In this document: positions 17,188-24,339 of the stretch, one piece after another
Layout: every line of letters begins with the position of its first letter
Position numbering within the stretch: the first letter of the stretch is position 1
NCBI GenBank assembly: GCA_959599915.1
Contig: CAUGJE010000011.1
Location: forward strand, 1-64,000
DNA length: 64,000 nucleotides
From: an uncultured Collinsella sp.
GTDB lineage: Bacteria; Actinomycetota; Coriobacteriia; Coriobacteriales; Coriobacteriaceae
Direction: 5' to 3'
Translations under genes and position numbers: made by a program
Notes under the pieces: model-generated
Database searches by the model: none
What the model was told of the DNA's origin: nothing
The model's input: the letters and a program-made list of their open reading frames with translations, nothing else

Positions 17188-17264
17188 ATGAACCTGCGCG
17201 CCGCTGTAGCGTGCAAGCCGTGTCGCCAAACATTCAACCCGTTTCCAAGTGAGAGGGAGACAAC

Positions 17265-18554
17265 ATGAGCGATATTTTGGATGTCTACGGTCGCGAGGTG
17301 CTCGACAGCCGTGGCAACCCCACCGTCGAGGTCGAGGTCGTGCTCGAGGACGGCAGCTTCGGCCGCGCGATGGTGCCTTCGGGCGCTTCGACCGGCGCTT
17401 TCGAAGCTTGCGAGCTGCGCGACGGCGACAAGGGCCGCTATCTGGGCAAGGGCGTCTCGCAGGCCGTCGAGCACGTCAACAACGAGTGCGCCGATGCCGT
17501 CGTGGGCCTCGATGCCTTCGACCAGCGCGCTGTCGATGCCGCACTGATTGCCGCGGACGGTACCCCCAACAAGACCAAGCTCGGCGCCAACGCCATTCTG
17601 GGCGTGTCGCTGGCAGTTGCCCGCGCCGCTGCCGAATCGGCGGGCCTGTCGCTGTACCAGTACCTGGGCGGCGTCAACGCCCATCTGCTGCCCACGCCCA
17701 TGATGAACATCCTCAACGGCGGCGTGCACGCCGACAACAACGTTGACTTCCAGGAGTTCATGATCATGCCGGTGGGCGCCCCGAGCTTTACCGAGGGCCT
17801 GCGTTGGTGCGCCGAGGTCTACCACACCCTCAAGGGCGTGCTGCACGAGGCGGGCCTGGGCGGCGGCGTGGGCGACGAGGGCGGCTTTGCGCCCAACCTC
17901 AAGACCAATGCCGAGCCGTTCGAGTACATTACCAAGGCCGTCGAGAAGGCTGGCTTTAAGCCCGGCGTCGACTTCATGTACGCCATGGACCCGGCCTCGA
18001 CCGAGTTCTACAACGCCGAGACCGGCATGTACGAGCTCAAGGGCGAGGGCGTGGAGTACACGAGCGCCCAGATGGTCGATTACTGGGAGAAGCTCGTCGA
18101 CACCTATCCCATCATCTCCATCGAGGACGGCATGGCCGAGGAGGACTGGGACGGCTGGGTTGAGCTCACCCGTCGCATTGGCAACAAGGTGCAGCTGGTG
18201 GGCGACGACCTGTTCGTCACCAACACCGAGCGCCTTAAGAAGGGCATCGAGCTGGGTGCCGCCAACGCGATCCTGGTCAAGGTCAATCAGATCGGCACGC
18301 TCACCGAGTCGCTTGAGGCCATCGAGACCGCCAAGGAGGCCGGTTACGCCTGCATCGTGAGTCACCGCTCCGGCGAGACCGAGGATTCCACGATCGCCGA
18401 CCTGGTCGTGGGCGTCAATGCCGGCCAGATCAAGTCGGGCGCCCCGTGCCGCAGCGACCGTATCGCCAAGTACAACCAGCTCATTCGCATCGAGGACGAG
18501 CTCGAGGGCAGCGCGCGCTACGCCGGCAAGGCCGCGTTCTACAACATTCGCTAG
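17265..18554 (+). CDS. eno: Enolase
   Basis: A glycolytic enzyme converting 2-phosphoglycerate to phosphoenolpyruvate, with two Mg ions per active site. Length 429 is normal. Visible blocks are EVLDSRGNPTVEVEV, VPSGASTGAFEA, LGANAILGVSLAVARAA, GGVGDEGGFAPNL, SIEDGMAEEDWDGW, LVGDDLFVTN, ILVKVNQIGTLTE (catalytic lysine) and CIVSHRSGETEDSTIADL. AGAGGGAGA precedes the ATG at 17265. A strong terminator follows at 18626, so it is probably monocistronic. Confidence 0.98.
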   Translation: MSDILDVYGREVLDSRGNPTVEVEVVLEDGSFGRAMVPSGASTGAFEACELRDGDKGRYLGKGVSQAVEHVNNECADAVVGLDAFDQRAVDAALIAADGTPNKTKLGANAILGVSLAVARAAAESAGLSLYQYLGGVNAHLLPTPMMNILNGGVHADNNVDFQEFMIMPVGAPSFTEGLRWCAEVYHTLKGVLHEAGLGGGVGDEGGFAPNLKTNAEPFEYITKAVEKAGFKPGVDFMYAMDPASTEFYNAETGMYELKGEGVEYTSAQMVDYWEKLVDTYPIISIEDGMAEEDWDGWVELTRRIGNKVQLVGDDLFVTNTERLKKGIELGAANAILVKVNQIGTLTESLEAIETAKEAGYACIVSHRSGETEDSTIADLVVGVNAGQIKSGAPCRSDRIAKYNQLIRIEDELEGSARYAGKAAFYNIR

Positions 18555-18625
18555 GCAGCGGCGTGTGCGGGGGCGGGGCTGACTCGGTTCCGCCCCGCCT
18601 TGGCTGGATGTCGCAAAGCGCTATG

Positions 18626-18657
18626 GGCGCTGGGCCATATGGCTCAGCGCCTTTTTT
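18626..18657 (+). terminator. Rho-independent terminator after enolase
   Basis: GGCGCTGGGCC (18626-18636) pairs with GGCTCAGCGCC (18641-18651) around ATAT and is followed by six T. Confidence 0.92.
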
Positions 18658-18683
18658 ATGTCGAGCAAAGGCCGCCGAAGGCG

Positions 18684-18711
18684 TTGCGTGTGCTCGTGCT
18701 ATAACTAGAAT
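18684..18711 (+). promoter_or_regulatory. Putative promoter of the FtsB-like/ppx operon
   Basis: TTGCGT (18684-18689) and TAGAAT (18706-18711) are spaced by 16 bases, 38 bases before the next gene start. Confidence 0.55.
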
Positions 18712-18748
18712 ACTTAGCGCAAACAAACCTCAACCGCACAAGGCGCAC

Positions 18749-19507
18749 ATGGATCAGATTTATGACAACAGGTACTATTCCGTCGGTTCGCGTGAGCCGT
18801 CGCCTCGCCGTGCGCGCACGGTGCAGCTCGGTGGGTCCGCCTACGCCGGTGCCGACCGCTCCGCGCAGCGCCCGACAAGCACCTCGCGCCCCAATGCTCA
18901 ATCGAATACTTCGGCAGATGGACCGGTGCGCCCGCCACGTTCGTCGCATGCATCGCGTCCCTCGACTCAGGCACACGACAAATCGAGCAGGCCTTCGAGC
19001 CGTCTTTCGGGCTCGGACTTTATGCGCTACGCCAACGACAATGCGGTGGTCAAGGCAATCTATGACTTTACGCATGGCTCTCTGCGTCCGCTGTTTATCG
19101 GTATCGTGGTGGCTCTGGCGCTCGTGAGCCTGTATTTCCCCGTGCGCGACCTGTACGTTGCAAAACGCTCGAACGACATCTTGGCCAAGCAGGTCGAGAT
19201 TCGCGAGCAATACAAAGATGAGATGAAAAAAGACACTGACAAGTGGCTCTCGGAAGAGGGCATTAAGGATCGGGCACGGGAACTGGGCATGGCGATGCCC
19301 GGCGAGAAGAGGATTGAAGTGCTGGGCCTGGACGATGATTCGGATTCGTCGTCGAGCAAAAAGTCCTCAAACGCCAAGAAGGCCAGTGAAGTGGCCAAAG
19401 AGATCGAAGAGGTCGGCAAGGACGCACCGTGGTACATCCAGACGCTCGATATGCTGTTTGGATTTAACGGCGTCGAGGGCCAGACGGTCGCGTCCAGCGG
19501 CGAGTAG
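18749..19507 (+). CDS. FtsB/DivIC-like septum formation initiator protein
   Basis: A bitopic division-septum protein of 252 residues. An N-terminal cytoplasmic tail of about 110 residues, rich in Ser, Arg, Pro and Thr, is followed by one membrane helix (PLFIGIVVALALVSLYF). A short coiled coil (residues about 135-165) and the family motif WLSEEGIKDRARELGMAMPGE come next. The C-terminal tail is acidic and Ser-rich. The start at 18749 is inferred from the coding pattern; the ribosome site is weak (AAGG). It is followed by ppx after 28 bases, the same gene order as in many actinobacteria (eno - divIC - ppx). Confidence 0.85.
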   Translation: MDQIYDNRYYSVGSREPSPRRARTVQLGGSAYAGADRSAQRPTSTSRPNAQSNTSADGPVRPPRSSHASRPSTQAHDKSSRPSSRLSGSDFMRYANDNAVVKAIYDFTHGSLRPLFIGIVVALALVSLYFPVRDLYVAKRSNDILAKQVEIREQYKDEMKKDTDKWLSEEGIKDRARELGMAMPGEKRIEVLGLDDDSDSSSSKKSSNAKKASEVAKEIEEVGKDAPWYIQTLDMLFGFNGVEGQTVASSGE

Positions 19508-19535
19508 GCGAGTAGCGCCCGGAGGGGAGCCCGCA

Positions 19536-20537
19536 ATGACAAATTGCAAACGCTATAAGGTGGCCGCGATCGACCTGGGAACGGTGTCGTCGCGACTGGT
19601 GTTGGCTCAGGTCGAGTGCGGAGCGATTGTGGAATCGTTCAAGCATACCGAGATTACCGACCTGGGCGAGGGCGTGGACGCGACGGGGCGCTTTTGCGAG
19701 GCGGCCGTTGAGCGCGTGCTCGCTGCGTGCCGCATGTTTGTGGACGAAGCCCGTACCTTTGGGGCCGCGTGCGTCTGCACCACCTGCACGAGTGCCGCGC
19801 GCGATGCGTCCAATGCCGCGCTGCTGCTGGACGGTCTGCACGATCTGGGGCTCGAACCGCAGGTGATTCCGGGCGAGGTCGAGGCGCGCCTGACATTTTT
19901 TGGCGTGGCGCACGACTTTGCCGGCGAGCGCATCATCGTCGCCGATTCGGGCGGCGGCTCCACGGAGCTCGCGACGGGCGTCTATGCGCCTGAGCGCGGG
20001 GTCTTTGCGCTGGAGGGAACGCGCTCGCTGGACATCGGTTGCCGTCGCGTGACGGAGCGGTTTTTCTCGGCGCTGCCGCCCGCGGACGGCGAGCTCGCGG
20101 TTGCCGCCGCGTGGGCGGGCGAGCAGTTCTCCGCCTATTTTGAGGGCCTGCCGAGCAATTATGAGCGTGCAGAGCGCCTGGTCGCGGTGGGCGGTACCGT
20201 CACTACGCTCGTGGCGCTGGTCCACGAACTGGAGCCGTACGACTCGAGCTTTGTGCACCTGCGCGAGCTTTCGATGGAGCAGATTTCTGCCGCTATCGAG
20301 CGCATGTCCACGCTGGACGTGGAGAGCATTGCCGCGTTGCCAGGCGTGCAGCCCAAGCGCGCGGGCGTGATTCTGGCCGGCGCCGTGGTGATTCGCGAGC
20401 TCATGCGCGCCGGTGGCTACGATGCGCTCACCGTAAGCGAGAACAGCCTCCTCGCCGGCATGGCCGCCACCATCAACGAGGTTCTCGACGGCGCGACTCC
20501 CACCATCGCCTGGACCCCGAGCCTGAGCGCCCTTTAA
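19536..20537 (+). CDS. Exopolyphosphatase/pppGpp phosphohydrolase family protein
   Basis: A Ppx/GppA family phosphatase of 333 residues with the actin-like ATPase fold. AAIDLGTVSSRLVLA is phosphate loop 1 and VADSGGGSTEL is loop 2; VAVGGTVTTLVAL is the third conserved block. It lacks the C-terminal HD-like domains of E. coli Ppx and is the short form. It may hydrolyse polyphosphate or (p)ppGpp; the sequence does not decide which. GGAGGGGAG precedes the ATG at 19536. Confidence 0.88.
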   Translation: MTNCKRYKVAAIDLGTVSSRLVLAQVECGAIVESFKHTEITDLGEGVDATGRFCEAAVERVLAACRMFVDEARTFGAACVCTTCTSAARDASNAALLLDGLHDLGLEPQVIPGEVEARLTFFGVAHDFAGERIIVADSGGGSTELATGVYAPERGVFALEGTRSLDIGCRRVTERFFSALPPADGELAVAAAWAGEQFSAYFEGLPSNYERAERLVAVGGTVTTLVALVHELEPYDSSFVHLRELSMEQISAAIERMSTLDVESIAALPGVQPKRAGVILAGAVVIRELMRAGGYDALTVSENSLLAGMAATINEVLDGATPTIAWTPSLSAL

Positions 20538-20550
20538 CCATCCCCTCATA

Positions 20551-20617
20551 AGTTGCGGTGAAATGCGGACTAAAATCGCCCTTTCGGGCCCCAACCAGTC
20601 CCTATTCCACCGCAACT
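20551..20617. repeat. AGTTGCGGTG palindrome, copy 1
   Basis: AGTTGCGGTGAAAT (20551-20564) pairs with ATTCCACCGCAACT (20604-20617), and an inner GGACT/AGTCC stem adds to it. A second copy lies at 22134-22202. Just after it, a GCCGGCACCT direct repeat lies at 20623 and 20649. This element fills the gap between the convergent ppx and ATPase 2 genes. Confidence 0.75.
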
Positions 20618-20691
20618 CAACAGCCGGCACCTAGGGACGTTTTTTTCTGCCGGCACCTGGGGACAGTCCTTGCTGAGCGCCTCCGCAGCCT

Positions 20692-21993
20692 TTATGCCAG
20701 TTTGTCGATTTGCCCAATTTCCCAAAGCGGAATATTGACGAGCGTGTCCTCGTCTCTATATGCCGCCAGAGAGCTCCTCACGCAACGCTCGAGTTTGAAT
20801 TTTTCGCAGGCTATTTTCAGACTCTTCGCTTTAAGGTTCTCTGCCGCCTTGACCTCAAGCGGAAGCACGGTTCCCGCATGGTCGATGGCAAAGTCGGTTT
20901 CGGCATTGCCAGAGGTAGAGGACCAATACACGGGAGTTTTGTCCTGGAGCAAAAGCTCCTGCGCGACGTATTGTTCGGTCAGCGAACCTTTGAACTCGGT
21001 AAAAACAGCGGATCCGTTAAGAACGATGGCCGGAGAGAGACCGGAGAGCGCTCCGAGGATGCCGGTGTCGATGCAGAACAGTTTGAAGCCCGAGAGGTCT
21101 TCGTAGCTCGAGAGCGGTGCCTTTAGAGCGGAAACACGTGGCACCTTATGAACGATTCCGTAGTCCGTGAGCCACTGGAGGCTTTCCTCAAAATCGCGTG
21201 CGCGCGCTCCGGGGCGAAGGGCGCCATAGACAAACTTCTTGTTCTCCTTGGCAAGCTGGCCAGGAAGGGATTTCCAAACCAACCTCATGCGCTCGACGAT
21301 GCGGGCGGGTGCATGTTTGCCAAAATCGGATTCGTAAGCCTCGATGATTTGCTGCTGAAGCCTTCGGGCTTCAATGAAGTCGCGTGTCTCGGCGAAAGCG
21401 GAGACAACTTCGGGCATACCACCGACAACAAGGTATTCCTTGAGCAAGTGCACGAGCTTTTCGGTGACGTTTGCTAGAAGGTTCATGTCTGCGGCAAGGA
21501 TGGCGTCGGCGAGCGGGTTGCCGTCGACGGCGCGAACGAACTCGGCAAACCCCATGGGACGCATGGTGAGCTGGTCGATTTTGCCGACGGGAAATGACTC
21601 GTTTTCGCGTCGGAGCGCGAGGCCCATATAGGAACCGGCTGCTACGATGTGGTATTCGGGTGCAAGCTCGTTGAAGTACTTGAGCGAGGTGATCCCGCGT
21701 GGCGCCTCTTGGATCTCGTCGAAGATGATGAGCGTGTCTGTCGGCGTTACGGTTTGGCCACGTAGGAGCTCTATCTGGGAGATGATGCGCTTGGGGTCGA
21801 GGTCCCCATCGAACAGCGAGCGTGTGCTCGGCTCGAGCATAAAGTCAAAACGAATGACGTTTCGATACTGCTGGCTTGCGAATTCGTTAAGAAGCCAAGT
21901 CTTTCCTGTCTGGCGGGCTCCCTTAAGCAAGAGAGGTTTGCGATTCGCCCTTGATTTCCAAGCGATAAGTTCACTCATAAGCTGTCGTTGCAT
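20692..21993 (-). CDS. DUF4143-type P-loop ATPase 2
   Basis: A paralogue of the protein at 15519-16886, with 433 residues. Walker A is GARQTGKT at residues 25-32 and Walker B is LIIFDEIQEAPRG. MRPMGFAEFVRAV and LLKEYLVVGGMPEVV follow the same plan, and the C-terminal LTEQYVAQELLL and ETDFAID resemble a nuclease-like DUF4143 domain. The ATG at 21993 follows GGGAGGC; an upstream ATG at 22005 would add four residues. A 33-bp tandem repeat lies upstream. The function is unknown; such ATPases are often considered accessory or defence related. Confidence 0.88.
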   Translation of the reverse strand: MQRQLMSELIAWKSRANRKPLLLKGARQTGKTWLLNEFASQQYRNVIRFDFMLEPSTRSLFDGDLDPKRIISQIELLRGQTVTPTDTLIIFDEIQEAPRGITSLKYFNELAPEYHIVAAGSYMGLALRRENESFPVGKIDQLTMRPMGFAEFVRAVDGNPLADAILAADMNLLANVTEKLVHLLKEYLVVGGMPEVVSAFAETRDFIEARRLQQQIIEAYESDFGKHAPARIVERMRLVWKSLPGQLAKENKKFVYGALRPGARARDFEESLQWLTDYGIVHKVPRVSALKAPLSSYEDLSGFKLFCIDTGILGALSGLSPAIVLNGSAVFTEFKGSLTEQYVAQELLLQDKTPVYWSSTSGNAETDFAIDHAGTVLPLEVKAAENLKAKSLKIACEKFKLERCVRSSLAAYRDEDTLVNIPLWEIGQIDKLA

Positions 21994-22036
21994 ATTGCCT
22001 CCCAACCCTCTCGGCTAGTATAAGGCCATTTGGGCG

Positions 22037-22124
22037 TTTCCATCGGAAAATGTGCGAGACAACCACGTTTTTCCATCGGAAAATGTGCGAGACAACCACG
22101 TTTTTCCATCGAAAAATGTGGGAG
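22037..22124 (-). promoter_or_regulatory. 33-bp tandem repeat upstream of ATPase 2
   Basis: A 33-base unit starts at 22037, 22070 and 22103; the first two copies are identical over the whole unit and the third is cut short and diverged. Each unit begins with the small palindrome TTTCC-atc-GGAAA and continues GTGCGAGACAACCACG. It lies 44 bases before the ATPase start. The same 33-base period is seen before the paralogue, although the sequence is different. Confidence 0.88.
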
Positions 22125-22133
22125 TGCCAATCT

Positions 22134-22202
22134 AAGTTGCGGTGAAAAAGTTCTTAAATGAGCTGGTAACCAGTCAAAACAGGAACTATTCCACCGCAAC
22201 TT
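22134..22202. repeat. AGTTGCGGTG palindrome, copy 2
   Basis: AAGTTGCGGTGAAA (22134-22147) pairs with ATTCCACCGCAACTT (22188-22202), extended by AGTTC/GAACT. An inner CTGG-taa-CCAG hairpin lies in the loop. Copy 1 is at 20551-20617. The inner stem differs from copy 1 but still pairs. Confidence 0.75.
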
Positions 22203-22209
22203 CTAAAGT

Positions 22210-22485
22210 CCACCGGCGTCCGAAAGAAACGGGCCCGCATCCCTGGGGGACACGGGCTCGAAAACAATGCGTGGTAGGGGCGGTGGGACGTCCGCGTATT
22301 TGCTGCGCAAATCCGCACCGGCTTCGGCCGCCTGCCGGCGCCCTCGCCGGCTCGCTGCGGACGCTGCGCGTCCGCTTGACGCTCGCCCCCTCGCGGGTTC
22401 GAGCCCCACCGGCGTGTAATAGAAACGAGCCCGCATCCCCGGGGGACACGAGCTCGTAAAAGCTAAATGGTAGGGGCGGTGGGAC
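22210..22485. repeat. Duplicated tRNA 3' end plus terminator (196-bp offset)
   Basis: A block of about 80 bases (22210-22289) recurs at 22406-22485 with an exact 196-base offset. It carries CCACCGGCGT, a hairpin with GACACGAGCTCG-type arms, and the last 18 bases of the tRNA-Leu gene, identical in both (TGGTAGGGGCGGTGGGAC at 22272 and 22468). Between them are GC-rich hairpins and a T-arm-like GGGTTCGAGCCCC at 22395-22407. It looks like a recombination or integration scar at a tRNA 3' end. Confidence 0.75.
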
Positions 22486-22552
22486 TCGAACCCACAATCC
22501 TTGCGGCGAGAGATTTTAAGTCTCCTGCGTATGCCAATTCCGCCACGCCCCC
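22468..22552 (-). tRNA. tRNA-Leu (anticodon TAA)
   Basis: Read on the minus strand, GGGGGCGTGGCGGAATTGG starts the gene, the anticodon loop is CTTAAAA (anticodon TAA), a long variable arm follows, the T-arm is GGTTCGAGTCC, and ACCA ends it. The 3' CCA is encoded. Length 85 and the long variable arm fit a type II leucine tRNA. A hairpin terminator follows at 22423-22460. Confidence 0.94.
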
Positions 22553-22583
22553 GTGAGACTAGAAGTCTAGCACAAGCCGCCCA

Positions 22584-23207
22584 TTACGCGTTGACAGCCA
22601 TCGAGTGCCGGCCCGACTTTTCCAAGTACTCGGCAAACTTGGCCTCGTCGCCCTTGTTTTGGTACTGCAGGGCCAACAGGTACTCCAAGCGGCAACTCTT
22701 AACCTTATCGTCGCCGGCCTCCTCGAGCATGCGCTCCAGCTCGGGAATGTCGTTGTGGCGCTTGAGGATCATCGTGTCGTACATCAGCTGGCATTCGTGT
22801 GCGACTGCCTCGGCCTGACCGCCCTCAAAACCCTTGATCTCGTGCAGGAGCTCCTTGGACTTTTTGCGGTTCTCCTGGCCAACGTAGTAGTTAAAGGCCT
22901 TAATGACCAGGTCGACGCGCTGCATCTTGGGCAGGTTGAGTCCCAGCAGCAGGTCGAACATCTCGCTGGCGCGCTCGTGGTCCTCGCGCAGCAGATAGGA
23001 GTTCAGGCGCAGGTAATCGCGGTTGTAGCGCGGGTACAGCATGCTGGTGAGTTTGCCGTCGAGCAAGCGATCGAACTCGGCCCACTGCTTGGCGGCCATA
23101 AGCTGCTGCAGGCGTTTAAACGTGGTGCGTTTTTTGACGCTAAAGAACACCGACACGGCGATACAGATGATAACGACGGCGGTCCAGAGTGTGCGGGAAT
23201 CGGGCAT
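22584..23207 (-). CDS. Membrane-anchored helical-repeat protein of unknown function
   Basis: A 207-residue protein with an N-terminal membrane helix (TLWTAVVIICIAVSVFFSV, residues about 5-23), a basic KKR stop-transfer and a soluble all-helical part. The latter has TPR-like helix pairs, for example AKQWAEFDRLLDGKL and EDHERASEMFDLLLGL. No enzymatic motif is seen. The ATG at 23207 follows AAGGA; GTG at 23225 would add six residues. It may scaffold other envelope proteins. It lies directly upstream of tRNA-Leu on the same strand. Confidence 0.7.
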   Translation of the reverse strand: MPDSRTLWTAVVIICIAVSVFFSVKKRTTFKRLQQLMAAKQWAEFDRLLDGKLTSMLYPRYNRDYLRLNSYLLREDHERASEMFDLLLGLNLPKMQRVDLVIKAFNYYVGQENRKKSKELLHEIKGFEGGQAEAVAHECQLMYDTMILKRHNDIPELERMLEEAGDDKVKSCRLEYLLALQYQNKGDEAKFAEYLEKSGRHSMAVNA

Positions 23208-23370
23208 ATTAGGGTCCTTAGTCACTCATAAAGCGAGCGGTATGACAACACGTACTGGATGTATTATACGCAGCGCGCAAGCAAACTGGCATAAAAGCTC
23301 ATCGAGGCCGAGCGACATCGCTCGCTGCGGTACACTTACCTAAAGTAAACCATGAAGGGAGACATTACCT

Positions 23371-23658
23371 ATGAAGAAGATCGTTTTGGCTTGCGGTGCT
23401 GGCGCTGCTACTTCCACGCTCGTTGCCCAGAAGGTCGCCACCATGCTCGACGCCAACGGTTATGCCGGCAAGTATGAGATCGTGCAGTGCGCCATCTCCG
23501 AGGCTAAGGATTACTGCGACGAGGGCGCTGACCTGCTGATCGCCACCACCGTTGCCCCCGAGGGCCTCACCTGCCCGTACGTGAGCGGCGTGCCCTTCAT
23601 GACCGGCATGAACCGCGTCGCTGCTGAGAAGGCCGTTCTCGACGTCATGGCTCAGTAG
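23371..23658 (+). CDS. Orphan PTS galactitol-type subunit IIB
   Basis: A 95-residue cytoplasmic IIB of the galactitol/lactose class. The N-terminal phosphate loop KKIVLACGAGAATSTL carries the phosphorylated cysteine at residue 8, next to the first strand. The start has GGGAGAC upstream. No IIA or IIC lies nearby, so the protein must work with PTS subunits encoded elsewhere or have taken on another role. A VOC-fold protein follows 11 bases later, so the two are probably co-transcribed. Confidence 0.88.
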   Translation: MKKIVLACGAGAATSTLVAQKVATMLDANGYAGKYEIVQCAISEAKDYCDEGADLLIATTVAPEGLTCPYVSGVPFMTGMNRVAAEKAVLDVMAQ

Positions 23659-23669
23659 GCGCTGCCTGT

Positions 23670-24044
23670 ATGAGTGAGCAGAACGCCAATCCGGTCGAGC
23701 TCTTCGGCATGCGCGTTGCCCATGTGGGCATTAACGCCACCGACCCGGCAGACGCCCTGGAGATCGCGGAGCTGTTCTCGACGATGATGGGCCTGCCCGT
23801 CATCGAGACCCCCGTTTCGTACTTTAACGATTCGCTGGTCGAGATCATGAAGCAGAACGGTCGTGGCGCTAAGGGCCACATTGGCTTTGCCGTCAACGAC
23901 ATCGATGCGGCCGAGAAGTGGTTTGCCGAGCGCGGGCTCGAGGTTAACGAGGAGTCGCGCGTGCTGCTGCCCGACGGCGGCACCAAACTCGTGTACTTTA
24001 AGCGCGAGTTCGCCGGCTTCGCCGTGCACCTGTGTCGCGAGTAG
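23670..24044 (+). CDS. VOC-fold (glyoxalase-like) protein
   Basis: A 124-residue single-chain VOC protein. The repeats VAHVGINATDPADALEIAELF and GHIGFAVNDIDAAEKWFAERG are the two beta-alpha-beta modules, and the end FAGFAVHLCRE resembles the VOC domain fused to some KDPG aldolases. That suggests sugar-acid binding, but this is inference from memory of the family. The ribosome site is weak. A strong terminator follows at 24068. Confidence 0.75.
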   Translation: MSEQNANPVELFGMRVAHVGINATDPADALEIAELFSTMMGLPVIETPVSYFNDSLVEIMKQNGRGAKGHIGFAVNDIDAAEKWFAERGLEVNEESRVLLPDGGTKLVYFKREFAGFAVHLCRE

Positions 24045-24067
24045 CGCACAAGCTGCTATAGCTAACT

Positions 24068-24105
24068 AAAAATGGGGTAAGGCCACGTGACCTTGCCCCA
24101 TTTTT
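24068..24105 (+). terminator. Rho-independent terminator after the VOC gene
   Basis: AAAAATGGGGTAAGG (24068-24082) pairs with CCTTGCCCCATTTTT (24091-24105) with one G-T pair and an 8-base loop. The A and T ends make it work in both directions. Confidence 0.9.
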
Positions 24106-24140
24106 AATGCCGAGAGGGTGACTGACGGGCTGCCGTAAAA

Positions 24141-24322
24141 CGAAGGTGAATGGTTTCCCGCGAAGTGAACGAGTGAAATCGAACCCCTGGAGTATCGACA
24201 CTTTGGAGGCACCGTTTCCTGCGGTTTTGTCAGGTTTTTCCTGCGGTTTTGGCGCCAAAAAGTGCGGATGCTTCGGGGGTCCAAAATAGGTCGTTCACTT
24301 CGCGGAAAAACATTCACCTTCG
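24141..24322. repeat. 182-bp palindromic element, copy 1
   Basis: Outer arms CGAAGGTGAATG (24141-24152) and CATTCACCTTCG (24311-24322) are complementary. Inside them CGCGAAGTGAACGA (24159-24172) pairs with TCGTTCACTTCGCG (24291-24304). A third pairing joins ACCCCTGGAGTATCGACACTTT-like bases to AAAGTGCGGATGCTTC. The centre has two CCTGCGGTTTT words. The second copy, at 27175-27356, has exactly the same length. It lies between convergent genes and codes for nothing evident. Confidence 0.88.
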
Positions 24323-24339
24323 ATTCGTGAGAGACGCCT

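Noticed and set aside
21975..22199. Minus-strand frame with an 11-residue repeat (HFPMEKRGCLA)
   Set aside because: The repeat is only the translation of the 33-bp DNA tandem repeat, which happens to keep the frame. No ribosome site or other coding sign.
22203..22436. Minus-strand frame containing TPVGLEPARGR
   Set aside because: This kind of sequence is the translation of DNA opposite a tRNA T-arm and is a common false gene call.
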